In this document: piece after piece, positions 20,140 to 28,245 of the stretch
Layout of the letters: every line of letters starts with the position of its first letter
How positions within the stretch are numbered: position 1 is the first letter of the stretch
Source of the DNA: Acidihalobacter sp.
Lineage (GTDB): Bacteria; Pseudomonadota; Gammaproteobacteria; DSM-5130; Acidihalobacteraceae
DNA length: 64,000 bases
Reading direction: 5' to 3'
Assembly: GCA_027013225.1 (NCBI GenBank)
Contig: JALUXU010000058.1
Coordinates: 62,001-126,000, forward strand
Notes under the pieces: model-generated
Databases searched by the model: none
Told to the model about the DNA's origin: nothing
Seen by the model: the letters and a program-made list of their open reading frames with translations, nothing else
Made by a program: the position numbers and the translations under genes

Positions 20140-20215
20140 GTCCCCATCGTCTAGAGGCCCAGGACACCGCCCTTTCACGGCGGTAACAGGGGTTCGAATC
20201 CCCTTGGGGACGCCA
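20140..20215 (+). tRNA. tRNA-Glu (anticodon TTC)
   Basis: Acceptor GTCCCCA/TGGGGAC, anticodon stem CCGCC/GGCGG with loop CTTTCAC, T arm GGTTCGAATCC, then GCCA with encoded CCA. Confidence 0.97.
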
Positions 20216-20266
20216 TTTATAAAATTCATTAGCGAAGGCGAGTACGTTTCGCGATGGATGTATTAG

Positions 20267-20306
20267 AAGCAAAAGAGCGGATCGCTTGCGATCCGCTCTT
20301 TTGCTT
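20267..20306 (+). terminator. Strong hairpin terminator after tRNA-Glu
   Basis: A perfect 18-bp inverted repeat (AAGCAAAAGAGCGGATCG / its complement) with a CTTG loop lies 51 nt after tRNA-Glu. The right arm ends in a T-rich stretch (CTCTTTTGCTTT). It should end the tRNA-Ala/Glu transcript and works as a symmetric barrier. Confidence 0.85.
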
Positions 20307-20487
20307 TGGTTAGGTGGTTCTCTTGATGAAATCAACGCGAGAGTGTAAATAGTTTCTGATGATATTCGAATCTTTAATTTCTGAGAAAAGGATGGTTGTA
20401 GAAAACTATCAGAAGGGGTGTCCGCTTTTATCGGTTCTGATTTCATGATCATCCATTGAATAGGCCATTTATTAAGATTTCTTACAA

Positions 20488-20573
20488 GCCCGGGTGGCGA
20501 AACAGGTAGACGCAAGGGACTTAAAATCCCTCGGCTTTGGGCCGTGCCGGTTCGAGTCCGGCCCCGGGCACCA
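20488..20573 (+). tRNA. tRNA-Leu (anticodon TAA)
   Basis: An 86-nt class II tRNA with long variable arm (TCGGCTTTGGGCCGT), acceptor GCCCGGG/CCCGGGC, anticodon loop CTTAAAA and encoded CCA. It stands alone after the terminator. Confidence 0.97.
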
Positions 20574-21035
20574 ATAAAATCAATAAGTTGCATCGTTACT
20601 CGAAGTACGTGTTTCCTGTTTGGGACACTGTATTTTCCCAGGTTCCCAAATAGCGCCAGCCTCGCCGAACGTGACCGTCGCCCACATCCATATGCATCGG
20701 TGGCTATTTTTTCGATCATGTCTTGAGGTATTGGTGTGGTCGGCCCCTTGCGACTCAAGCTACTCAAGATCGGCGCGGTCGTTCTACGCAATACGCGGCG
20801 GATCCGCTTGCTCCCGTCGAGTACCTGTTTCTATCAGACTCTCTTATAGGCGGTCACCAAGCGACGGGTCTCGGGATAGTCCTTGATAACTGAAACCCTA
20901 AGCCTTTTTAATTGCTTCTCCAGGCGCCGGTGGGGCGAACGACCCCCTTTCAAGGCGCGAATCCCCTGTAAACAATCTGCATGCGGTCCACCATAAAGTG
21001 ATCAAAATCTCTTTACGCCAAAAAAAGATCATTTA
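20574..21035. other. Intergenic region without a convincing gene
   Basis: About 460 nt between tRNA-Leu and the reductase promoter. On the minus strand a short open frame ending near 20834 reads GIRALKGGRSPHRRLEKQLKRLRVSVIKDYPETRRLVTAYKRV, which looks protein-like but has no clear start, so it may be the tail of a decayed gene. tRNA-Leu genes are common integration sites, but I see no integrase or duplicated tRNA end. Confidence 0.4.
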
Positions 21036-21049
21036 TTGATCTGGATCAA
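21036..21049 (+). promoter_or_regulatory. FNR/ANR box
   Basis: TTGAT-CTGG-ATCAA is a perfect match to the FNR/ANR consensus TTGAT-N4-ATCAA. Its centre (21042.5) lies 41.5 nt upstream of the start point predicted from the -10 at 21072-21077, exactly the class II activation geometry. It predicts oxygen-limited induction of the molybdoenzyme operon. Confidence 0.85.
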
Positions 21050-21071
21050 TAACCATTTCGCTTTATAAGCC

Positions 21072-21077
21072 TATAAT
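21072..21077 (+). promoter_or_regulatory. -10 element of the reductase operon
   Basis: A perfect TATAAT hexamer. No -35 is needed because the FNR box occupies that position. Predicted transcription start is about 21084, leaving a leader of about 170 nt. Confidence 0.75.
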
Positions 21078-21128
21078 TGATAATTAACATCATGCCTCTT
21101 TAGGAGATGCATGTACTTGATGCAAGCA

Positions 21129-21181
21129 AAACTCAGCCATCAAGCATGAAACCGAATGGATTTCCCATGATGGCTGGGTTT
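21129..21181 (+). other. Stem-loop in the leader of the reductase operon
   Basis: AAACTCAGCCATCA and TGATGGCTGGGTTT pair over 14 nt with one mismatch around a 25-nt loop. The right arm runs into TTTCATTTATT. It lies inside the predicted 5' leader and could act as an attenuator or mRNA stabiliser. I do not recognise it as a known riboswitch. Confidence 0.5.
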
Positions 21182-21255
21182 CATTTATTCATAACGAAGA
21201 ATGATTGGATTTGTAGTTTCGATCATTTGATGCAGACATGCGAGGTAATGGATCG

Positions 21256-24030
21256 ATGAGTTGGAAGTTTCCAAAGATGACCCGCCGCACCTTTCTGAAA
21301 GGCAGCGGGGCCAGCGTGCTGGGCTTGACGACGTTTCGCCCGGAATGGATTAGATTGCCTGGCCCGACCAAGGATGTGGTCAAGGACTGGGGCCAGGAAT
21401 GGAAGTTTCATGAGGTTTATTCCATCTGCTACTGGTGCTCTTCCTTTTGCTCCCTGCGCGCCACGGTGGAAGAGAAAAACGGCAAGCAGCGCATCACCAA
21501 GCTCGGTGGCAACCCGAATTCGACCTTGAATGGCGACAAGCTTTGCGCCCGCGGTCAGTCCGGTTTCCGCCAGGTTTACAATGTAGACCGCATCAAGACC
21601 CCGATGATCCGCGTACCGGGCACGAAACGCGGCGAATGGGCCTTCCGTAGCGTGAGCTGGGAAGAAGCCTATGCCTACATCGCCAAGAAGGCCAAAAAAA
21701 TAAAGCCGCATGAATGGACTGTCTATGGAGGCTGGGCGACCTGCTCGTTCTATATCCCCGAGACCTTCACCTTTAACCTGGCCAACCACATCCCCAACCT
21801 CATCACATCGCCTACCCAGAACTGCGTGTACAACGGCCATCTAGGCACCAATTCGGTTACCGGCAATTACGTGGTGCATGCCGAAGTCATAGAGGATTAC
21901 GGCAATTCCGATTACATCGTGCTTTGCGTTGGCAACGCCTCAGTCGGCGGCGTGTCCACCTGCCGCGCGGTACGTTTCGGTGAAGCCAAGGAAAAAGGCA
22001 CCAAGGTCGTCGTCCTCGATCCCCGCGCCTCGGAAACGGCGACCAAGGCCGATGAATGGTTGCAGCCACGGCCCGGAACGGATCTGGCTTTCATGCTGGC
22101 GATGCTGCGCGAGATGATGGAAAACGGCCAATACCACGAGACCTTCGTGCTCCGGCACACCAATCTGCCCTTCCTCACCTATCGCAATGCGCAAGGCGTG
22201 CTCGAACTGTATCGCTCGCCGCAAGGCGAACCGGCAGTTATAGACCAGGTCAGCGGCGAGATTCGATTCCTGCCGGCAGTCAGCAACCGCAATGATCGCG
22301 ACGTAAACGGCAAACCGGTCAAGCCGGCGTTACATGCGCCCAAGGGATTCGTCCACGACGGCAAGACGCTGATCACCGTGTTCGACGCACAACTGGCTGA
22401 ACTCGAACCTTACACCCTGGATTGGGCGGAGAAGATCACCACCATTCCAGCGACGACCATTCGTCGTATCGCCGCTGAATTTGGTGCTGCCAAACGCCCT
22501 TTGCTGCAACCCGGCTGGTCCGGCGCGCGCTATGGAAACATCCAGATGCTGCGCCGCACCATGGCAATGATCCAGGGCTTGGTCGGCGGCATCGACCGTC
22601 CTGGCGGCTGGATCTTTGGTGCGGACTACCGCAACCAGGTGGTCTATATGCAGGATCACGAAAAGCAGCCGGATTTTCCGCCGCTGGCCCGCGCCGGCAT
22701 GCCTTTCGTCTATTTCTCCGAAGAACTGTTTTCCAATCCCAAGACTTTCGGCCATGGGTGGCCGTCCTGGGCGGCGGTGCATCGTGATAGCGTGCCCAAG
22801 CTCAAGGATCACTGGGCGGCTTTGCCAGTCTCGACCGATGTCGGCTTCCTGTCAGCAGTCAAGAGGCAGCTCAAATACAAGGGCAGACCCTATTTGGCCA
22901 AAGCGGTTCTGATCAACGGCACCAACCCCATGCGCGATGCGCGGGAGAAAATATGGAAGCAAGCCTTGACCGATCCGAACATGGAGCTGGTGATTGTCAT
23001 GGATGTGACGGCGTCGGACACGGTCGCCTATGCCGACGTCATTCTGCCCGAAGACAGTTACCTGGAACGCGATGCCCCAGCCCTTTATGGCAACGGCGTC
23101 AATCCTGACGACATGCTGATCACCCGCCACAAGGCGGTCGACCCCTTATTCGACACCTCCGTCCTGCCGGATGTCTTTTTGCGCCTGACCGGCATATTGA
23201 GCGGCGACGAAAACAACTATCCCCGCGCGCTGGAACGTTATGCCGGCCTGCCCGCGGATCGCCTGATCAAACTCACGGCGAAGTATCGTAAGCAGAAAGT
23301 GCGCGACCCTTTCAATCAGGCGTTGCGGCAGGTGCGATTCGAAGCCAAAGCCAAGGAACTGGGGACGTCTGAGAAACACCTGCGCCAAACGCTGCGTGAC
23401 AAGGGCGTCTATTTGGTAGCCAAGGCGCAGGAACTGCTGGACACGCAAGCTATGCCGTGGAATCGTCCCTTGCCGACGCCCAGTGGACGCGCTGAATTTT
23501 ACAGCAATCTCTACGGCGATCTGCGCGACAAATACGGGCTCTACAACAGCCCCTATTTCGATGTATTGACAACCTGGATCCCCCCCAAGGAACGGCCGAA
23601 CGTTCCGGTCGAGGAGCCGCTGGCCAAGGACGAGTTCTTCTTCATCTTCGGCATGGTGCCTACGGTGTCACACTGTTCGCCCAACAACGATTTCCTGCCC
23701 CTTGTCGGCATCAACGCCTTCCGCGGGGATGTCTACCACGGCGTATGGATACATCCGGAACGGGCGGCACAGTTGGGGATCAGGCAGAAGCAAAAAATCG
23801 AGTTGCACAACGTACAATCGGGTGAACGAGTTGAAGCCCATGCATACCTGACCCGCTTGGTGCGACCCGATACCTTATTTATGTATGCCGGCTTCGGCGT
23901 TCAAACCAAGGCACTGCAATACGCCTATCACGTCGGTACTCCGCTCAACGCAATCACCGGTGATTTGACCGAGCCGGTGAGCGGCGGCACCAGTAACCAG
24001 GAATTTACCGTGCGCGTGCGCGCATTGTGA
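21256..24030 (+). CDS. Tat-exported molybdopterin oxidoreductase, PsrA/PhsA/SreA-like
   Basis: A catalytic subunit of the DMSO-reductase superfamily, 924 aa. A twin-arginine signal (MTRRTFLKGSGASVLGL) directs it to the periplasm. The N-terminal 4Fe-4S motif reads CYWCSSFC...LCARG (about residues 58-98). A probable Mo-ligand cysteine lies in PTQNCVYNGHLGTN (about 190), favouring the polysulfide/thiosulfate/tetrathionate/arsenate type over the Ser-ligated DMSO reductases. A molydopterin dinucleotide-binding domain ends the protein. The Tat signal argues against cytoplasmic SoeA. Possible substrates are sulfur/polysulfide, thiosulfate, tetrathionate or arsenic oxyanions. Start ATG 21256 has GAGGT 9 nt upstream; the ORF-track ATG at 21238 lacks a site. 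Confidence 0.85.
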   Translation: MSWKFPKMTRRTFLKGSGASVLGLTTFRPEWIRLPGPTKDVVKDWGQEWKFHEVYSICYWCSSFCSLRATVEEKNGKQRITKLGGNPNSTLNGDKLCARGQSGFRQVYNVDRIKTPMIRVPGTKRGEWAFRSVSWEEAYAYIAKKAKKIKPHEWTVYGGWATCSFYIPETFTFNLANHIPNLITSPTQNCVYNGHLGTNSVTGNYVVHAEVIEDYGNSDYIVLCVGNASVGGVSTCRAVRFGEAKEKGTKVVVLDPRASETATKADEWLQPRPGTDLAFMLAMLREMMENGQYHETFVLRHTNLPFLTYRNAQGVLELYRSPQGEPAVIDQVSGEIRFLPAVSNRNDRDVNGKPVKPALHAPKGFVHDGKTLITVFDAQLAELEPYTLDWAEKITTIPATTIRRIAAEFGAAKRPLLQPGWSGARYGNIQMLRRTMAMIQGLVGGIDRPGGWIFGADYRNQVVYMQDHEKQPDFPPLARAGMPFVYFSEELFSNPKTFGHGWPSWAAVHRDSVPKLKDHWAALPVSTDVGFLSAVKRQLKYKGRPYLAKAVLINGTNPMRDAREKIWKQALTDPNMELVIVMDVTASDTVAYADVILPEDSYLERDAPALYGNGVNPDDMLITRHKAVDPLFDTSVLPDVFLRLTGILSGDENNYPRALERYAGLPADRLIKLTAKYRKQKVRDPFNQALRQVRFEAKAKELGTSEKHLRQTLRDKGVYLVAKAQELLDTQAMPWNRPLPTPSGRAEFYSNLYGDLRDKYGLYNSPYFDVLTTWIPPKERPNVPVEEPLAKDEFFFIFGMVPTVSHCSPNNDFLPLVGINAFRGDVYHGVWIHPERAAQLGIRQKQKIELHNVQSGERVEAHAYLTRLVRPDTLFMYAGFGVQTKALQYAYHVGTPLNAITGDLTEPVSGGTSNQEFTVRVRAL

Positions 24031-24041
24031 GGAGCTAACCC

Positions 24042-24671
24042 ATGACTCATTACGCAATGGTGATCAACATCGATACCTGTGTGGGCTGCAATGCCTGCAT
24101 GGCCGCCTGTTCGCAGGAAAATCAGACTCCCGTCTGGGATCCAAGTAAATTTCGCACTTATGTTCATGATGAGGAATTTCAAAAAGATGGGCGCTGGGTG
24201 AGGCAGTTCTTTCCGCGTCTTTGCAACCAGTGCGACAATCCGCCATGCGTCACCGTATGTCCCACCGGCGCGACATGGAAAGAACCGAGCGGCCCGGTGC
24301 GCATCGATCCGGATATCTGTATGGGTTGCGAAGCCTGCGCCAATGCCTGTCCCTATGACGCACGCTACCCCATCACACGGGAGGATGTAGCCAAAGCGCG
24401 CGAATACTACGGTGCTGAATTTCTGCGCCGTCCGGCCGCGGCCGAAGATAAATGCGATTTCTGCTGGGACCGCCTGCAACGTGGTCTGGAACCAGCCTGC
24501 GTCGAGACCTGCGTCACCCACGCCCGCATATTCGGAGATCTGGACGATCCCAACAGTCTGGTGAGTAAGATCGTGGCCACGGGCAAGACCCAGACCCTGC
24601 TGCCCGAATTGGGTACGGGGCCTAACGTGTTCTATATCAATAAACTTCCGGAGGGATTGGCCAATGAATGA
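24042..24671 (+). CDS. 4Fe-4S ferredoxin-type electron-transfer subunit (PsrB/TtrB-like)
   Basis: A 209-aa protein with four cysteine clusters for four 4Fe-4S centres: CVGCNACMAAC, CNQCDNPPCVTVCP, CMGCEACANACP and CDFCWDRL...CVETC. It carries electrons between the molybdenum subunit and the membrane subunit. It has no signal of its own and is presumably co-exported with the Tat-tagged partner. GAGGAG lies upstream of the ATG; it starts 11 nt after the catalytic subunit and overlaps the NrfD gene by 8 nt. Confidence 0.92.
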   Translation: MTHYAMVINIDTCVGCNACMAACSQENQTPVWDPSKFRTYVHDEEFQKDGRWVRQFFPRLCNQCDNPPCVTVCPTGATWKEPSGPVRIDPDICMGCEACANACPYDARYPITREDVAKAREYYGAEFLRRPAAAEDKCDFCWDRLQRGLEPACVETCVTHARIFGDLDDPNSLVSKIVATGKTQTLLPELGTGPNVFYINKLPEGLANE

Positions 24672-25686
24672 TTCGGTGCATCTGGTCGTGACCACGGCGA
24701 CCCAGGACCGCTGGGCCGCATTGGTGATCTGGTATCTGTTCCTGGGCGGGCTCGGCGCCGGGCTGACGGCGATTTCGGTGCTCTCTCACCGCTATTTCAA
24801 GGCATCGACCGCGCTCACACTGTGGGGCGTTTTCGCAGGCGAGGCCGCTATGGCGATCGGTTCCATCTTGCTCTTGTTCCACTTGCTGGATCCGCTGCAT
24901 GTTTGGCGGGTGCTGGTGCCCTGGAATATTTTTCTGAATCCCACAGCCTGGATCACGTGGGGTACCCAGTTTTTGATATGGGCGATGGTGTTCGCGATCC
25001 TGTATGTTTGGCCCTTGCTGTACCGGGCCGAAGCCTTGCGCCGGATTCCGGGTCTGAACTGGTGGTTCGAAATTGGGATCGTGCGCTGGAGCGCTGAGAT
25101 TTGTGAACGTTTTGCTACCCTGCTGGCTTGGCTGACCGTCATTCTTTCGCTCGCCGTGGCGGTTTATACCGGCCTGCTGCTGCGTTCTTTCCCGGCCGTG
25201 AGCCTGTGGCACAATCCGATCGTGCCGGCCCTGTTCACGGTCTCGGCGCTGTCCACGGCCCTTGCGTTCCTGTTGCTGGTGCAGTACGCCGTTCTGCGTG
25301 ATCATGGCCCATTGGCGCATGCCTATGAACGATCCGACATGGTCTTGATCGCCATCGAGATGGGTCTGATCGCCTGGCTGCTCTATGGGTTCCTGCCGGC
25401 CACGGGATCGGGTCGAGCGAGTTACGAGCTGCTCATGGGCAATATGGGTTGGATCGTTGGCTTCTTGATCTTTGGACTGGCCGTTCCATTTTTGATCGAA
25501 CTGGTTGGCAGCCTGCGCTCCTGGCATTCTCCCGTGCCGGTCCTGGCCGCTGCCGTGCTGGTGCTGATCGGCGGTTTCCTGTTGCGGCATTATTTCCTGC
25601 AATACGGCGTGTATGACTTCCCCTGGGGCAATGCCTCGCATCTGGGTATCCTAGGATCAGATGTGGTGCAGCATGTCATCCGCTGA
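24664..25686 (+). CDS. NrfD/PsrC-type membrane quinone-interacting subunit
   Basis: A polytopic protein (340 aa) with eight or more hydrophobic helices, starting WAALVIWYLFLGGLGAGLTAISVL, a hallmark of NrfD/PsrC N-termini. It anchors the complex and exchanges electrons with the quinone pool. This is not the DmsC fold. Together with the two preceding genes it forms a complete three-subunit CISM oxidoreductase. Confidence 0.9.
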   Translation: MNDSVHLVVTTATQDRWAALVIWYLFLGGLGAGLTAISVLSHRYFKASTALTLWGVFAGEAAMAIGSILLLFHLLDPLHVWRVLVPWNIFLNPTAWITWGTQFLIWAMVFAILYVWPLLYRAEALRRIPGLNWWFEIGIVRWSAEICERFATLLAWLTVILSLAVAVYTGLLLRSFPAVSLWHNPIVPALFTVSALSTALAFLLLVQYAVLRDHGPLAHAYERSDMVLIAIEMGLIAWLLYGFLPATGSGRASYELLMGNMGWIVGFLIFGLAVPFLIELVGSLRSWHSPVPVLAAAVLVLIGGFLLRHYFLQYGVYDFPWGNASHLGILGSDVVQHVIR

Positions 25687-26233
25687 ACAAGCAGCCAAGG
25701 CAGAAGGTGAAACGCTCGCCGCAGAACTCGCGTTCTGCGCGAGCTGTCTTGCCGAGCCTGCCGAGGACTCCCTTGAAATTCTGCGCGAAATGCTGGATTG
25801 GCAGCCCTGGCTGAAAGAGTCTCTGAATGAACTCGAGCAAGTGGGTTTGGCGGTGTGGCAGGGTGAGCACACACGTTTGTTTGTGATGCCCGCTGTGGCG
25901 GCACCTTTTGCCTCGGTTCAGCGAGGCGGCATGATCAACGGGGAGGCCGCGGGCATGGCCGAAACTTTCTATGCCCGCCATGGAGTGCAATTCAATCCCG
26001 GTTTGCCTGGAGATTATCTCGGCAGCCTGTTCGAATGTCTGGCCTGGCTGATGGCCAGTGATCGGGTGCGTGAGGCGGTGTCTTTCAGGGAGAATTTGCT
26101 GGACGATTGGTTGCCCAAATACGCTGAAAGCGTTGTCGAACAAAGCCGGCTACGATTTTATCGCGATTTGGGGCGGCGCCTCGATGAGATGCATCAATCA
26201 TTGAAGCGAATTCATTCTGATGAACGCGAATGA
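25673..26233 (+). CDS. TorD-family molybdoenzyme chaperone
   Basis: A soluble helical protein of about 186 aa. The segment EHTRLFVMPAVAAPFASVQRGG and the later GDYLGSLFECLAWLM fit the TorD/DmsD family pattern (ExxRLF...P..S). Such chaperones bind the twin-arginine signal and help cofactor insertion before export. The ORF overlaps the NrfD gene end. ATG 25661 is an alternative start. Its presence supports export of the catalytic subunit. Confidence 0.8.
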   Translation: MSSAEQAAKAEGETLAAELAFCASCLAEPAEDSLEILREMLDWQPWLKESLNELEQVGLAVWQGEHTRLFVMPAVAAPFASVQRGGMINGEAAGMAETFYARHGVQFNPGLPGDYLGSLFECLAWLMASDRVREAVSFRENLLDDWLPKYAESVVEQSRLRFYRDLGRRLDEMHQSLKRIHSDERE

Positions 26234-26813
26234 AAACATGACGAGTGGGACTCCGGATGGATGGCAGATTCCTCTGCCCAAGGCTAGTTTGGAGGCGCGC
26301 TTCGATGCTCTGCTGGAAGCATTGCACCGCATCGGGGAGTCACAACTGGCAAATGCCGATTTTGTCCAACCTTCAATTGGTTACGATTACCGCGGACTGC
26401 ACACTGCCGACGAGTGGGATATCGGCTATGTCCTCACTCCGTGGATGCTGGCCCACATTTTCCTACCACGGAGGCCTCCAGCGCCGCCGTCCGCCGTCTT
26501 GCCTGCTGATTGGCATGCCAATGTGCGCAAAAACAAGCTCTTCCAATTGCTCGGCCCGGCGCTCGATTTCGTGGTTGGAGAAGAAATGCCGAGTCTGCAT
26601 GTCCAATGGATTGCCGACTTCGGGCATTTCCTGTTTCAGCCATTGATTCTCAAGCTGTCGCGCTATTCTGACGCCGAAGCCGTCTGGAAAGCACAGAGTG
26701 ATGTGCTCGAGGCCCGCGAACGGGCTAGCCGGGAGCGTCTGGCGGAGATGAAAAAACAGGATGCGCAACTTGACCGCCGTGCTTTTCTTCGACGCATGCT
26801 GGGAAATGGATAG
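26220..26813 (+). CDS. HybE-like assembly chaperone
   Basis: A 197-aa protein. The segment WDIGYVLTPWMLAHIFLP closely resembles the HybE family signature (GvLiTPWFMNLvLLP), and the C-terminus RRAFLRRMLGNG fits the family's FLRG-type end. HybE proofreads Tat export and maturation of [NiFe]-hydrogenase 2, but no hydrogenase gene is in the window. As the fifth gene of the operon it more likely serves the molybdoenzyme, or links it to a hydrogenase elsewhere. It overlaps the TorD-like gene by 14 nt. An alternative start is ATG 26238. Confidence 0.65.
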   Translation: MNANENMTSGTPDGWQIPLPKASLEARFDALLEALHRIGESQLANADFVQPSIGYDYRGLHTADEWDIGYVLTPWMLAHIFLPRRPPAPPSAVLPADWHANVRKNKLFQLLGPALDFVVGEEMPSLHVQWIADFGHFLFQPLILKLSRYSDAEAVWKAQSDVLEARERASRERLAEMKKQDAQLDRRAFLRRMLGNG

Positions 26814-26904
26814 CTCCAAAAGAGCCCTTCTCGCAAAAACATTGTCTGCAACAATCAAAAATCTGCGGATTCGCCGGATTTGAATGCCAAACCACTGATC
26901 TGGA

Positions 26905-27570
26905 TTAAGGCTGAGGCGGGCTTATATCAAAAGGATAAGTGGCCAATGCATGGTGGAGATTCATCAAGGCGGTGGCGAGTTTGCTGAGGTTGCTGGCTGC
27001 CATCAGGTTATTGCCGATGATCAGGGATTTGGTGGTTGCTTGCAGGTCATGTTCGGTGTTTTTCAATGGTGGCGTGAGATAGGGATTGTTGAAGGCATTG
27101 TCGGCTCTTGAAAGAGCCCGAAGGGCGGCTGCGCGGTTTGGTTTTCTTAGATCTTTGCGGGCTTGAAGGAGTGCCGCCCGCGCCTGCAGGGTGGGGGCGA
27201 TTTGAGGGAGGTCGTCCAGGGAATGAAAGAGGCGGGGAAATAGGGCAAGCACCTGTTTGTTGTCCTCAAAGTTGATCACAGCATAGATGGCTCTAAGCAT
27301 GGCATGGAATTCAGCAGCCGGCATTCGTGAGCGGATGAGCTGGACGAGTGTCTGCACCCTACCCACATAAAAAGTGACCTGAGCGGAATTTCCATCATGC
27401 CAGGCGGCGCGCGCTTGCTCGTCGTCGGCCAAGGCTTCAGCTGTCAAAATTTGCATCCGGTTCAAGGCGTGAATGCTTGGTTGCAAAACCAAGACTTTTG
27501 CACTCGCAAAGGCGCTTGCCGTGGCGAGAAGCACAAACAAAAAAAGGTGGGCGAATGTTCTGGAGCGCAT
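26905..27570 (-). CDS. Secreted YfdX-like protein
   Basis: Signal peptide MRSRTFAHLFLFVLLATASAFASA, then an all-helical domain. The segment AALRALSRADNAFNNPYLTPPLKNTEHDLQATTKSL aligns in pattern with YfdX family proteins (…LRLAGVGVxENQYLxPLKQTRxALxxAxxLL). YfdX proteins are periplasmic and linked to acid and antibiotic stress; their mechanism is unknown. It is the last gene of the Mla-type operon, 4 nt after the lipoprotein gene, so it is co-expressed with the lipid transporter. True start is 27570, not the ORF-track start. Confidence 0.55.
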   Translation of the reverse strand: MRSRTFAHLFLFVLLATASAFASAKVLVLQPSIHALNRMQILTAEALADDEQARAAWHDGNSAQVTFYVGRVQTLVQLIRSRMPAAEFHAMLRAIYAVINFEDNKQVLALFPRLFHSLDDLPQIAPTLQARAALLQARKDLRKPNRAAALRALSRADNAFNNPYLTPPLKNTEHDLQATTKSLIIGNNLMAASNLSKLATALMNLHHALATYPFDISPPQP

Positions 27571-27574
27571 CGGT

Positions 27575-28243
27575 TCAGGGCGCCTTGGTTTTGCACAATC
27601 CGCTGGCACGCATCTCATGGCGCAGCCAGCGAGTCAATTGCAAGCTCCATTTGCCGACGGCTGTTTCGGTTGCGATCACGCCTGAGGCCGGGTCGGGTTG
27701 GCTGGGCACGATCACCGAAAAACGCTGCGCGGCGATCTGGCGCTGTTGAATCATGTTGCTCAAACTGTTGCGTATCACCAGATGGATTTCGCTTCGCTTT
27801 CCCTCGATATGTTGATCCAGCTCGATCAGTCGGGTGTTGAGCTGTAGACTCGATGTGGCCGGCGCATCCGGTCCAAGGACGGTTCTGAATAATCCAGCGT
27901 CACTCAAGGTTTCAATCAGGATGGGTTGGAGCATGCTCGCCGGTGCGGTTGCCCACTGGTGATAGGCATAACTTTCAACGACATAGGGGGCATTAGAATA
28001 ATGAATCGATGTTCCGCCGTACCCACGATCGGCGATGGGTTCCGCGACCCGCAGGGAAGGGCAAAGCAGCTGGGTATGGCTTTTATATACCGGGGCGGGC
28101 TTCGGTGGGAGCTGATATTGAGTGATGGCCGGGGCGTTGCCGCCAATAACGGCACAGCCTCCGAGAGCGGCTGCAGATAAGACGAGGGTTCCGAGAGCCA
28201 TTCGTCTTTGCAAGCGAAATGCGTAAAAGCGGTTTTCAGACAT
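27575..28243 (-). CDS. ABC-transport auxiliary lipoprotein (PqiC/COG3218-like)
   Basis: An N-terminal lipobox LSAAALGGC marks an outer-membrane or inner-membrane lipoprotein of about 220 aa. The body (YQLPPKPAP..., PYVVESYAYHQWATAPASMLQPILIETLSDAGLF) fits the auxiliary component found with MCE transporters, which bridges the MlaD-like ring to the outer membrane. AGGAGA sits 7 nt before ATG 28243, so this start is preferred over 28249. It overlaps or abuts the MlaD gene. Confidence 0.8.
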   Translation of the reverse strand: MSENRFYAFRLQRRMALGTLVLSAAALGGCAVIGGNAPAITQYQLPPKPAPVYKSHTQLLCPSLRVAEPIADRGYGGTSIHYSNAPYVVESYAYHQWATAPASMLQPILIETLSDAGLFRTVLGPDAPATSSLQLNTRLIELDQHIEGKRSEIHLVIRNSLSNMIQQRQIAAQRFSVIVPSQPDPASGVIATETAVGKWSLQLTRWLRHEMRASGLCKTKAP

Positions 28244-28245
28244 GC

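Noticed and set aside
21084-21255. Known riboswitch in the reductase leader
   Set aside because: The leader is short and shows one simple stem-loop; I cannot match it to the Moco or any other known riboswitch architecture by eye.
21256-25686. SoeABC cytoplasmic sulfite dehydrogenase
   Set aside because: The catalytic subunit has a clear Tat signal, a TorD-like chaperone gene follows, the membrane subunit is NrfD-type, and the promoter carries an FNR box. Not fully excluded without phylogeny.
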